DNA from: Erythrobacter donghaensis
Lineage (GTDB): Bacteria; Pseudomonadota; Alphaproteobacteria; Sphingomonadales; Sphingomonadaceae
NCBI RefSeq assembly: GCF_002155425.1
Contig: NZ_MUYG01000011.1
Coordinates: 248,001-312,000, forward strand
Reading direction: 5' to 3'
Length of the DNA: 64,000 bases
Below the pieces are notes generated by a model. That model searched no databases. It was not told the DNA's origin and saw only the letters and a list, made by a program, of their open reading frames with translations. This document shows, one piece after another, positions 8,709 through 16,672 of this stretch (positions are counted from its first letter, which is position 1; the number at the start of each line of letters is the position of its first letter). Position numbers and translations under genes: made by a program.

Positions 8709-9868
8709 CGGTCCAGTTCCTCGCCGTTCCAGGCAATGTCGCGGGTGGTGGCCGCGGTGGTGGTGATAGAGTGGCGGCGGCCCTCAAGAAAGAAGCCCGC
8801 CGCATCGGCGAGCGCGCCTGCCAGCGGCCAGCGGTCGCCGGGGCGCGAGATCGCCTCGCGGCCGGTGGCGAACAGTTGCCACCATGGCCGCAGCCGCCCC
8901 TCGCGCAAGGCTTGCGGCAGGCCGTAGACCAGCATCGCCGGGCCGAGATAGGCCGGGGCGCGGCTCGGCGCGGTCATGGGAACACCCTCGCCGATGGCGC
9001 GGGCGAGCGTGCCCGCGCCGGTCAGCAGATGGACGCCGCTGGTGGCGCGCGGGTTGCACTCGATCAGGAACGGGCGCCCTTGCGCGTCGATCATCACATC
9101 GCAGGCGAATTGCCCGTGAAGGCTGGCGCTTGCGGCGAGGCGCGCCGCCAGATCGTGCAGCATCGCTTGGTCTCCATCGCCCAGCGGTTCGAAGGCATAG
9201 CTCGCCGCGCCGCCGAGCCGCCAATCGGAAGCATAGGCGGCAAAGGCGACGAGCTTGCCATGATGGGCGACGGCGTAGAACGCGGCCTCGCGCCCGTGGA
9301 TGCGGCGCTGGGCGAGCCAGAGTGCCGCTGGCGAGGGGGTGATCCGCTCCAGCGTCTCTGGGGCAGGGCCAACCAGCGCGGCATCGCCGAAGCGGGTGAA
9401 GCACGGCTTGAATACCCATTCGCTCGCTTCTCCGGCGAAGCGCGCCACGTCGGCACGGCTTTCGAGCCTGTGGCTCTCGGGCGCGGGCAGGCCCCAGCTC
9501 TCGCAGACGCGGACGAAGGCGAATTTATCGTGTAACTGGCGCAGCATCGCCAGATCGGGCGCAAACAGCCGCGCGCCGAGATCGCGTCGCAGCGATGGCG
9601 CGGCGAGGTGGAATACCTCCTCGCAGGTGGGCACGACGAAGTCGATGTTCTGCTCCTCCACCAGCGCCGCGACCCGGTGGCGGAAGGCTTCGCCCTCCTG
9701 CCGGGGCGGGGGGTAAAGGTGGTGCGATACCGCCAACCGCGACCAGCGCGCCATGCGCAGGTGGCGGCTGTCGGCGAGATGCACCTGCCAGCCCGCCGCA
9801 GCGAAATCGCGCGCCAGATCGAGCGCCGCCACCGCCCGCGCGCCCGTGATCAGGACGGATCTAGCCAT
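8705..9868 (-). CDS. ATP-grasp family carboxylate ligase
   Basis: From the ATG at 9868 the protein is 387 residues. It starts with a nucleotide-binding-like pre-ATP-grasp fold (SVLITGARAVAALDLARDF). It ends its ATP-grasp core with the metal-binding segment FIECNPRATSGVH, where Glu and Asn are the expected Mg ligands. ATP-grasp enzymes activate a carboxylate as acyl-phosphate and join it to an amine or thiol. The start overlaps the end of the adenylating-enzyme gene by eight bases and the stop overlaps the Rieske gene by four, so it is an internal member of a coupled operon. An upstream ATG at 9955 lies inside the previous gene and is less likely. Confidence 0.8.
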   Translation of the reverse strand: MARSVLITGARAVAALDLARDFAAAGWQVHLADSRHLRMARWSRLAVSHHLYPPPRQEGEAFRHRVAALVEEQNIDFVVPTCEEVFHLAAPSLRRDLGARLFAPDLAMLRQLHDKFAFVRVCESWGLPAPESHRLESRADVARFAGEASEWVFKPCFTRFGDAALVGPAPETLERITPSPAALWLAQRRIHGREAAFYAVAHHGKLVAFAAYASDWRLGGAASYAFEPLGDGDQAMLHDLAARLAASASLHGQFACDVMIDAQGRPFLIECNPRATSGVHLLTGAGTLARAIGEGVPMTAPSRAPAYLGPAMLVYGLPQALREGRLRPWWQLFATGREAISRPGDRWPLAGALADAAGFFLEGRRHSITTTAATTRDIAWNGEELDR

Positions 9869-11108
9869 GGTGCCACACGACCTTCCGGCGCTTGGGCCCG
9901 GCCCATTCGGGCAGGTCATGGAGGGTCGTGACGGGGCGGGCAGCGGCGGCCGCAAGAGCGGATGCGGCGTGCTGGGCCAGCGCGGCAGGGCAGTCAGGCG
10001 CCACCCGCAGCGTCGCGCGGGTCGTCTCGCCCACCGCCTGCCAGCGCCAGTCCGCCCCCAGCACCGCCTCCACCGCAGCGACGATCTGCGGCGGGGTGAC
10101 GGTTCCGAGTGCGCCCGGCCAGAGGTCGGTGACGCGCCCCTCGATCGGACGGATCACTCGCCCGGCAAAGCCGCAGGGGCAGGGCCGCGGGTCGAGCTCC
10201 AGATAGTCGTCGCCGCGCAGCCGTACGATCGGCTGGCTGCGACGCATGAGGTCGGTGATGATCGGACGAAAACCCGGGGTGTGCGGCACGGGCTCGAGCT
10301 CCACGGCCAGCACGTGATCGTTGAGATGCAGCCGCCCCACGGCGCATTCGGCCCCGAGAAAGCCCTCGGTCGCCTGCCAGATCGCGTGCGGGGCCTGCCC
10401 AAGCCGCGCGGCAATCAGCGTGCGTTCGGCAGCGCTGATCGGCTCGCTGCCGCAGAACAGGTGGCGGAGGCTCGGCAGGCTCAGACCCGCTTCGGCAAGC
10501 GCCAGCAGGCGGAAGGGCGGGGCGATGAGGATGGTGGGGGCAAAGGCTTCGAGCGTGGCGATGGTCTCGACCAGCGACGCGGACAGCGGCACATGGCTAA
10601 AGGCGATCCGCCCGCGCCCGGCGTCGCTATAGAGCGCATTGCCTGCCCGCAGATGCAGCGCGATCCGCTGGCGGCGCAGCAGCGCGCTGGCGGGGAGCAG
10701 GCGGGCGAGGCTCTGGCCGACATATTCGGCGCGCTCCTCCGGGCTCGCCAGAAACAACCCGCGCGCCCCGCCCCCGCTGCCGGTCGACCACCCGGCCGAG
10801 AGCGCGTCCGGCGGCGCAACCTCTCCCGCTTCTGCCGCGTCCGCCATGGCGCGCAGGGCGCTGTCCGCGAGCCCGAGGCTGTTCCATGCGCCGTAATCCC
10901 GGCGCAGATCGGCGATGTCGGTGATCGGGAAGGCTTCAAGCGGACGTCCGGCGTGCTCCGACAGCGCCGGACAGCGGGCGAGCGCCGGCTGCAACCGCGC
11001 CCAGGCCCGCGCGCGGCCTCTTGCAAGGGCGGCGGGAGAGCGGCGCATGGCGACCTTCGTGCGCAGCCATGCGGCGATGATGCGCTTAGTCTGCGCCATC
11101 GTCACCAT
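9861..11108 (-). CDS. F390-synthetase/PaaK-like adenylate-forming enzyme
   Basis: The product (415 residues, or 412 from the ATG at 11099) resembles the coenzyme F390 synthetase / phenylacetate-CoA ligase branch of adenylating enzymes. Visible landmarks are a glycine/serine-rich phosphate loop (STGSGGGARG), a CGSEPIS turn, the WQATEGF adenine-site segment, a GDDYLEL strand and the CPCGF knuckle typical of PaaK relatives. It likely activates a carboxylic acid as acyl-AMP; whether it then makes a thioester, amide or lactone is unknown. It overlaps the hydrolase gene before it and the ATP-grasp gene after it. Confidence 0.78.
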   Translation of the reverse strand: MVTMAQTKRIIAAWLRTKVAMRRSPAALARGRARAWARLQPALARCPALSEHAGRPLEAFPITDIADLRRDYGAWNSLGLADSALRAMADAAEAGEVAPPDALSAGWSTGSGGGARGLFLASPEERAEYVGQSLARLLPASALLRRQRIALHLRAGNALYSDAGRGRIAFSHVPLSASLVETIATLEAFAPTILIAPPFRLLALAEAGLSLPSLRHLFCGSEPISAAERTLIAARLGQAPHAIWQATEGFLGAECAVGRLHLNDHVLAVELEPVPHTPGFRPIITDLMRRSQPIVRLRGDDYLELDPRPCPCGFAGRVIRPIEGRVTDLWPGALGTVTPPQIVAAVEAVLGADWRWQAVGETTRATLRVAPDCPAALAQHAASALAAAAARPVTTLHDLPEWAGPKRRKVVWHHG

Positions 11109-11940
11109 CGCGAAAGGCTCTCGCGCTGTGGGCGCAATGCGACGGCAGGATCGCCAGTTCGCGATTATTCGTCGCCGCCGTGCTCAGCAGATCGAGGGTC
11201 CGGCGATAGCGCCGCGTGTCCCCCAGCAAGGCGGTGGTGATGCGCGGCGGTGGGCGGCGCTCGGCGATCGAGCGGCCCGACCAGACCGCATCGGCGGCGA
11301 GCAGCACCGGCTGCCCGCTCTCGGTCGTCAGCGCGAGGCCCCAGTGGCCCGCACAGTGTCCCGGCAGCTCGACCGCGAGCAGCGAGCCGTCCCCCAGAAT
11401 GTCGCGCCCCTCGGCAAAGGGCGCGAAGGCAGACGGCAGCGCGCGCGCCGGGGCATCCTCGAAGAACCGCGCCTGCGCGTCCACCGCTTCGGGCACCAGC
11501 GCCGCGAGCAGCCCCTGCCGCACCCGCGCAATCCGCCCCGGACGGCGCAGCTGCTGCAATCCGGCGCGCGCGCAATAGACCGGGCGGTCGGCGAGATGCG
11601 CCATCCCCGCGACGTGATCGCCGTGGAAATGCGACAGGATGGTGCCCGCGATTTCGCTCTCGGCAATGTCATGCGCGGCAAGCCAGGCGCGCCATTCCTC
11701 GCGCGGGCCGATGCTCACCGGCGTGGTCCAGCGATAGAACCGCTCGGGGAAGGGGCGGGTGGCGGCGATGAAGGCGGGGTCATAGCCGGTGTCGAACAGG
11801 AACACCCCGCGCGAAGGGTGCCGGATCACCCCGACCATCGCGGGGAAGCTGACCGGGCACAGGCTCCCGCCGCCGATCGTCATCGCCTGGGGGTGGCTGC
11901 ACGATCCGCGTTCGAGCCAGCGAAGGTGGGTGCGGATCAT
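11086..11940 (-). CDS. Metallo-beta-lactamase-fold hydrolase
   Basis: From the ATG at 11940 the protein is 284 residues. It carries the zinc-binding HxHxDH motif (SHFHGDH), a downstream His in LPGHCAGH, the bridging Asp in LAADAVW and a final His in LPSHC, so both metal sites look intact. The overall pattern resembles lactonase or thioesterase-like members such as AHL lactonases. In this operon it may release or hydrolyse an acyl intermediate. The start overlaps the epimerase stop by four bases (ATGA). The longer frame upstream of 11940 is antisense-like Arg-rich sequence inside the epimerase gene and was excluded. Confidence 0.82.
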   Translation of the reverse strand: MIRTHLRWLERGSCSHPQAMTIGGGSLCPVSFPAMVGVIRHPSRGVFLFDTGYDPAFIAATRPFPERFYRWTTPVSIGPREEWRAWLAAHDIAESEIAGTILSHFHGDHVAGMAHLADRPVYCARAGLQQLRRPGRIARVRQGLLAALVPEAVDAQARFFEDAPARALPSAFAPFAEGRDILGDGSLLAVELPGHCAGHWGLALTTESGQPVLLAADAVWSGRSIAERRPPPRITTALLGDTRRYRRTLDLLSTAATNNRELAILPSHCAHSARAFRDGDDGAD

Positions 11941-12947
11941 GCGAGCGCTCCTGTGGCGGCGAGGCGGCGCGCCTCTTCGAGAAAGGTTTCGACAGCGTCG
12001 TGGCGCGGCGCGTATCCAAGCAATGCACGCGCAGGCGCAAGGTCGAAGGTCTGCGAAAAGGCGAGAGTCGCCAGCGTGTAGCGGGTTAGCACGGGCTCCC
12101 GCTGCGATCCGGTGAGGCGGGCGAGCGTATCCGCAATTGTCGCGAGCGGGCGCGCTACGGCGAGCGGGAGGCTGACCAGCTGCGGTTGCTCGCCCAGTGC
12201 CTCGGCCAGACGCAGCGCCAGATCGCGCACGGTGATGGGCTGGCCGCCGGAGATGTTGATCGCTTGGCCCGCAATCGCGGGCGCGCGGGCCTCGGCCTCG
12301 CAAATCGCCCATGCGGCGTCGCGCAGGTCGGTAAGCTCGATCAGCGCACGACCGCCGCGCGGCAGAGGCATCCGCGCCCTTCGGGCCAGCGCGGCGAGGC
12401 GCGGGAGGATCACCCGGTCGCCATCTCCCACCAGCGCGCGGGGACGGATCGCGCAGGTCGCCAGCCCTGCGTCAGAAGCCGCCAGCACCATGCGCTCGGC
12501 GGCGAGCTTGGTGCGGGCATAGGCGTTGAGGGGCGACGGCGCGGGCGGAGCGTCCGGGCCGATGTCGGTTTGATCGGCGAGACGCGCATAGATCGAGGGC
12601 GAGGAGACGAAGACAAAGTGCCCTATTCGGGCTGCGCGCGCCGCGTCGAGCAGATGCCGGGTGGCGGTGACATTGGCGGTTTCGAAGTCCGCGTCGCGGC
12701 CCCAGCTGGCGGAGAGGGCCGCGGCGTGGATCACGCTGTCGCATCCGGCCAGCAGCGCGGCAAAAGGGGCATCGGGCTGCGCGAGATCGCAGGGGACGAA
12801 TTCGGATCCAACCTTCGCCAGCGTCGCGCCCGCCTCGCGATCACGGCCGGTGGCGCGGACTTGCGCGCCGCGGGCAAGTGCCTCGCGCACCAGCGCACGG
12901 CCAAGACCTCCTGTCGCCCCCGTAATCAGGATGCGCCTGCCGCTCAC
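11937..12947 (-). CDS. NAD(P)-dependent epimerase/dehydrogenase (extended SDR)
   Basis: The 336-residue protein has the Rossmann motif TGATGGLG near the N-terminus, the catalytic YxxxK as YARTK, and the SSPSIY strand expected in extended short-chain dehydrogenases of the 3-beta-hydroxysteroid dehydrogenase / OleD type. Next to a ketosynthase III it plausibly reduces the beta-keto product. It overlaps the ketosynthase gene before it and the hydrolase after it by four bases each. Confidence 0.85.
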   Translation of the reverse strand: MSGRRILITGATGGLGRALVREALARGAQVRATGRDREAGATLAKVGSEFVPCDLAQPDAPFAALLAGCDSVIHAAALSASWGRDADFETANVTATRHLLDAARAARIGHFVFVSSPSIYARLADQTDIGPDAPPAPSPLNAYARTKLAAERMVLAASDAGLATCAIRPRALVGDGDRVILPRLAALARRARMPLPRGGRALIELTDLRDAAWAICEAEARAPAIAGQAINISGGQPITVRDLALRLAEALGEQPQLVSLPLAVARPLATIADTLARLTGSQREPVLTRYTLATLAFSQTFDLAPARALLGYAPRHDAVETFLEEARRLAATGALA

Positions 12948-13939
12948 AGCCGAATCACCATCGCCGTTGCGCTGATCCCTGCCGCCGTGCCCAGCAGCAG
13001 GATCGCATCGCCCGGCCTCGCGCGCCCCGTCTCGAGCGCATGGGCAAGCACGGTCGGGATCGAGGCGGCGATCTGGTTGCCGTGGGTCGGGAATAGGTCG
13101 ATCACGCGCTCGCTGGCAGGAGCGAACAGGCGCTTGATGTGGGCGACGCCCGGCGCGCTCGCTTGGTGGCAGACGATGCAGGCGAGTTCGTCGGGCGTCA
13201 CCCCCGCCTGCGCCAGCGCTCGCTCGATCACGCCGGGCAGGGCCTTGGCCGCCGCCTTGAAGATGGCGAAAGGGTTCATCTCGAAGAACGACCCGGCGAC
13301 CAGCGCGTCGTAGCCTTCCTCCACCCGCAGCCGCGTCCCGCCCGCGCGCAGCTGGGCGAGGGTGTGGTGCATCCCGTGGGTCACGCTGGCTTGGCCGATC
13401 AGCCCGCGCGTGCCGTCATCGCGCGCTTCGATCGCGAGCGCAGCCGCGCCGTCTCCGAAAATCGAGCGCGTCTTGGCGACCGCTGGATCGAGCCCCGCCG
13501 AGGCAATGTCGCTGGCGAACACCAGCGCACGCCGCCAGCGCCCCGCAGCGATCCCCATCGCGGCGACATCGAGCGCGGCGACGAAGGACAGGCAGGTCTG
13601 GTTGACGTCGAAACTCGGCACGCCCGCCTGCCCGAAGCCGAGCCGGTCCTGCACCAACACCGCGGTGGAGGGGATCGGCTGCTCCATCACGCCGCAGCCG
13701 CCGATGATCACGTCTGGCGGGGTATCGCCCCAACCGGCGCGGCCCAGCGCGGCGCGCGCGGCGGCGGCGGCCATCATCGAGGTGGTCTCGTCAGGGGCGG
13801 CGATATGCCGCGCGGTGATGCCGAACTCGGCCTCGGTCCAGCCTTTCGCGTGGCCATGGCGCCGATCCAGCGCCGCCGAAGCGACGACCTCGCGCGGACG
13901 ATAGGCACCCCAACCGGCAATGGTGAAGTTGCTCAACAT
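12944..13939 (-). CDS. Ketosynthase III (FabH/OleA-like), first gene of the six-gene operon
   Basis: The 331-residue thiolase-fold enzyme has the complete Cys-His-Asn triad: Cys116 in NQTCLSF, His258 in CHQAS and Asn288 in HGNQIAAS. It should perform a decarboxylative or head-to-head Claisen condensation of acyl thioesters. The segment before the PSTA turn reads EQPIPSTA. Olefin-forming OleA enzymes have Glu directly before the Pro; here it is Ile, so it is not a straightforward OleA. It is unlikely to be the housekeeping FabH given its operon. It opens a coupled operon and is divergent from the TetR gene across a 101-base AT-rich spacer. Confidence 0.85.
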   Translation of the reverse strand: MLSNFTIAGWGAYRPREVVASAALDRRHGHAKGWTEAEFGITARHIAAPDETTSMMAAAAARAALGRAGWGDTPPDVIIGGCGVMEQPIPSTAVLVQDRLGFGQAGVPSFDVNQTCLSFVAALDVAAMGIAAGRWRRALVFASDIASAGLDPAVAKTRSIFGDGAAALAIEARDDGTRGLIGQASVTHGMHHTLAQLRAGGTRLRVEEGYDALVAGSFFEMNPFAIFKAAAKALPGVIERALAQAGVTPDELACIVCHQASAPGVAHIKRLFAPASERVIDLFPTHGNQIAASIPTVLAHALETGRARPGDAILLLGTAAGISATAMVIRL

Positions 13940-13984
13940 GGCATCACTCCTTCGGCGATTCGATCATACAGTCCCACACAACTA

Positions 13985-14020
13985 AACAGTGTTCAATTAA
14001 AAAATAGACAACGTTCAATT
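13985..14020. promoter_or_regulatory. Putative TetR operator between ketosynthase operon and regulator
   Basis: The AT-rich spacer holds the perfect odd palindrome AACAGTGTT (13985-13993). It also holds two direct copies of GTTCAATT at 13991-13998 and 14013-14020, 22 bases apart, which is two helical turns. The second copy overlaps the palindrome AACGTT (14010-14015). Position between divergent genes fits autoregulation by the adjacent TetR protein. Binding is inferred. Confidence 0.45.
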
Positions 14021-14040
14021 TTGCGGTTATCAACCGAATT

Positions 14041-14652
14041 ATGGGACGCCGATCCGATCATACGCCTGATGAGCTTCGCGATCTGCTGATTGCCTGCGGT
14101 CATGCGCTGATGGCCGAGCGCGGTTTCGCGAAGTTCTCCGCGCGCGAGGCGGCGCGGCGGGCGGGCTATTCGGTGGGGACGATCTACAACGTCTTCGGCG
14201 GGCTCGATGCCTATCTGATCGCGATCAACAGCCAGACGTTTCGTGCTTGGAGCGAAGGGCTGGAAGCCGCGCTGGCTGGCTCGACAGGTGACGATGACGC
14301 GCGGATCATCGCCCTGGTGCGCGCCTATTTCGCCTTTGCCGAAGCCAATCGCAACGCGTGGATGGCGATCTACGATCACCGCATCGACCGTTCGCAGGCC
14401 ATTGCCAAACAGGACGAGGCGGCGCGCGAGGCGCTGACCGGGATCGTCGACCGCGAAGTCACCCGCTGGCTCGGGCGCGGCGATGCCGCCGATGCCGACG
14501 CGACCCGCCGGCTGGTGCGCTCGCTGATCGCGACGGTGCACGGGCATTGCGCACTATGGCTGTCGGGCAGCTATGCCCTGATGCGCGAGGAGGATCCCGC
14601 CGGGCAGGCGCTGGCGCGGGTGTTCGAAGCGCTGTCAGCCCACCGGGGCTGA
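14041..14652 (+). CDS. TetR/AcrR-family transcriptional regulator
   Basis: The 203-residue protein has an N-terminal helix-turn-helix of the TetR type (FSAREAARRAGYSVGTIYNVFGG, residues about 38-60) and an all-helical ligand domain. It is divergent from the six-gene ketosynthase operon with putative operators in the 101-base spacer, so it most likely represses that operon and itself until a ligand binds. The ligand may be an acyl-CoA or the pathway product. The 3' end lies 14 bases from the convergent VIT gene. Confidence 0.88.
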   Translation: MGRRSDHTPDELRDLLIACGHALMAERGFAKFSAREAARRAGYSVGTIYNVFGGLDAYLIAINSQTFRAWSEGLEAALAGSTGDDDARIIALVRAYFAFAEANRNAWMAIYDHRIDRSQAIAKQDEAAREALTGIVDREVTRWLGRGDAADADATRRLVRSLIATVHGHCALWLSGSYALMREEDPAGQALARVFEALSAHRG

Positions 14653-14666
14653 TCGCGCCACGAAGG

Positions 14667-15374
14667 TCAGACGCTCACGCCGAACAGGCGGCCTACGGCT
14701 GCGGTCGTCGCCATCGCGAACACGCCCCAGCCGACCACTCGCAGCGTCGCCGGCACCAGCGGCGCCGCCCCGGCCTTGGCCCCCAGCGCGCCGAGCACCG
14801 CGAGGGCGATGATCGACACCGCCACCACCGTCACCATGATCGCGCCCGCCGGGGCCAGCCACGCCGCCACCAGCGGCACCGCGGCTGCGGCGCTGAAGGT
14901 CACGCCGGAGGCGAGCGCTGCCTGCAAAGGCCGCGCGGCGAGATGATCGCTGAGGCCGAGTTCGTCGCGCACATGCGCCGCGAGCGGATCAAGCGCAGTC
15001 AGCTCGCGAGCCACCGCCGCCGCGGTTGCGGGGCTGAGCCCGCGCGCCTGATAGATTGCGGCCAGCTCGGCCTCCTCGTCGGCGGGGGTGGCTTCGAGTG
15101 CCTCGGCCTCGCGGCGGATATCGGCCTGTTCGGAATCGGCCTGGCTTGAGACCGAGATATACTCGCCCGCCGCCATCGACATCGCGCCCGCCATCAGCGC
15201 CGCCACCCCGGCGACCAGCACCGGTCCGGCCTCGGGCGTCGCCGCCGCCACCCCGATGATCAGCGAGGCGACCGAGATGATCCCGTCATTCGCCCCCAGC
15301 ACCGCCGCCCGCAGCCAGCCGGTGCGGTGGACATAGTGGGGATCATCCGGATGAGCGCTGTCGGGTGTGGTCAT
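14667..15374 (-). CDS. VIT1/CCC1-family Fe/Mn transporter
   Basis: The 235-residue membrane protein opens with the family signature HRTGWLRAAVLGANDGIIS and the MAAGEYISVSSQ segment. A charged, Glu-rich cytoplasmic metal-binding loop (about residues 85-140) and three C-terminal membrane segments follow. VIT/CCC1 proteins export Fe2+ or Mn2+ from the cytoplasm. It stands just before the heavy-metal RND operon on the same strand, with 68 bases between, so it might be co-regulated, but the spacing also allows independent expression. Confidence 0.87.
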   Translation of the reverse strand: MTTPDSAHPDDPHYVHRTGWLRAAVLGANDGIISVASLIIGVAAATPEAGPVLVAGVAALMAGAMSMAAGEYISVSSQADSEQADIRREAEALEATPADEEAELAAIYQARGLSPATAAAVARELTALDPLAAHVRDELGLSDHLAARPLQAALASGVTFSAAAAVPLVAAWLAPAGAIMVTVVAVSIIALAVLGALGAKAGAAPLVPATLRVVGWGVFAMATTAAVGRLFGVSV

Positions 15375-15442
15375 GGCGGTGTTCCTCGGATTTGCGGAAA
15401 CAGGCTTTCACCTGTCGCGGGCCAATTGCAACCGGCGCGGCG

Positions 15443-16672
15443 TCAGTCCCCCAGCCACAGGTCATGCGCGTCGATCCGCAGCTTGGTGATCGCCCGCATC
15501 GCCTCGGCCCGCGCTTCGGCCTCGCGGCGGAAGGCATCATGGACCATCCGCTCGCCCAGCAGCAGGTCGGCGAGGTCGATTTCGCCCAGCTGGTTCCCGC
15601 GCCGCAGCTTTTCGAGCGCGGCCATCTGCCCGGACACGGCCTCGCGCGCGCGCTGCCAGCTGGCGATGCGAAAGCGCGCCTCGGTTACGTCGGCGGTGGC
15701 GGTTTCGGCGACATCGAAGCGGGCGAGCTGTTCGTCGGCCTGCGCGGCGGCGGCACCGGCGCTCGCTTCGGCCGCAACGGCACGGCGGTGCCCTCCGCCC
15801 AGTGGCATGCTGACGATCACGCCCGCGCCGCGCTCCAGGCCGCCGAACTCGGAGAACAACCTGAGGCCGATGGTGGGGTCAGCCGTCCGGTCGGCCTTCG
15901 CGCGGTCGGCGACGGCGGCCATGCGGGCACTCTCAGCCTCGGCTGCGGCAATCATGTGGCTGTTCACGACCACCTCATCGCCCAGCTGCGACAGCCGCGC
16001 ATCGGCCATCGCCGGGAGCGGCACCTCGGGGGCCTGCTGCGGCAGGGCGAGGCCGGGGAACTGCGCGGCCAGCCGGGTGCGGGCCAATGCCGCGAGGCCG
16101 GACGATTGCTCCAGCGCTCGGCGCGCCTCGGCCAGTGCCGCTTCGGCCTGATCGACGTCAAGCTGCGCAGCATCGCGCAGGTCGCGCCGCCGCTGGATCG
16201 CCGCCAGTGCGGCTTCGTAATTGGCCACCGCCGCCCGGTCGACCTCGGCCTGTGCCGAGGCGGAGAGCCAGTCGAACCAATGGGCGGCGAGCAGCAGCGC
16301 GGCCTCGTGGCGGGCATCTTCAGCCACATTTTCAGCGACGGCAGTGCTCTGCGTGCCGATTTCGCGGTCGAGCCGCGCCTTGCCCGGCAGGCGGATCGGG
16401 CGGCTCAATTGCGCGTCATATTCATCGAATGCCGCCCCGCCGTTCACGTCGCGCCGGGTGTAGCTGCCTTGCACGGTGAATTCATGAGAACCCTTTCCGG
16501 TCGCTTCGGCGCGGGCACGGGCGGCTTCGAGCCGGGCATGGGCGGCGATGACGCTGGGGTGATCCAGCAGCGCGGCGGCGACGGCCTCCTCGGGCGGCAG
16601 GCCCGGTTCGGCGGCGAGCGGCGCGGCGAGCACGCTGGCTGTCAGTGCCATGCTGGCGAGACGGCGGATCAT
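15443..16672 (-). CDS. TolC-family outer membrane factor of the metal RND pump (CzcC-like)
   Basis: The 409-residue protein has an N-terminal signal sequence (ASMALTASVLAAPLAAE) and the long Ala/Arg/Glu-rich coiled-coil helices typical of the outer-membrane-efflux fold. It lacks a lipobox Cys. It would form the outer membrane channel of the pump. The start overlaps the RND gene stop by four bases (16669-16672), so it is coupled as the third gene of the adaptor - pump - channel operon. Confidence 0.85.
   Translation of the reverse strand: MIRRLASMALTASVLAAPLAAEPGLPPEEAVAAALLDHPSVIAAHARLEAARARAEATGKGSHEFTVQGSYTRRDVNGGAAFDEYDAQLSRPIRLPGKARLDREIGTQSTAVAENVAEDARHEAALLLAAHWFDWLSASAQAEVDRAAVANYEAALAAIQRRRDLRDAAQLDVDQAEAALAEARRALEQSSGLAALARTRLAAQFPGLALPQQAPEVPLPAMADARLSQLGDEVVVNSHMIAAAEAESARMAAVADRAKADRTADPTIGLRLFSEFGGLERGAGVIVSMPLGGGHRRAVAAEASAGAAAAQADEQLARFDVAETATADVTEARFRIASWQRAREAVSGQMAALEKLRRGNQLGEIDLADLLLGERMVHDAFRREAEARAEAMRAITKLRIDAHDLWLGD

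Noticed and set aside
9753..11240. 495-codon plus-strand frame opposite the adenylating enzyme
   Set aside because: Antisense of a coupled operon gene with clear motifs.
11941..12312. N-terminal extension of the MBL hydrolase frame
   Set aside because: Arg/Pro-rich out-of-frame reading of the epimerase gene; the ATG at 11940 in the ATGA overlap is the natural start.
7701..13939. Classical OleABCD olefin cluster
   Set aside because: No alpha/beta hydrolase OleB or OleC-type ligase, and the ketosynthase lacks the OleA glutamate before PSTA.
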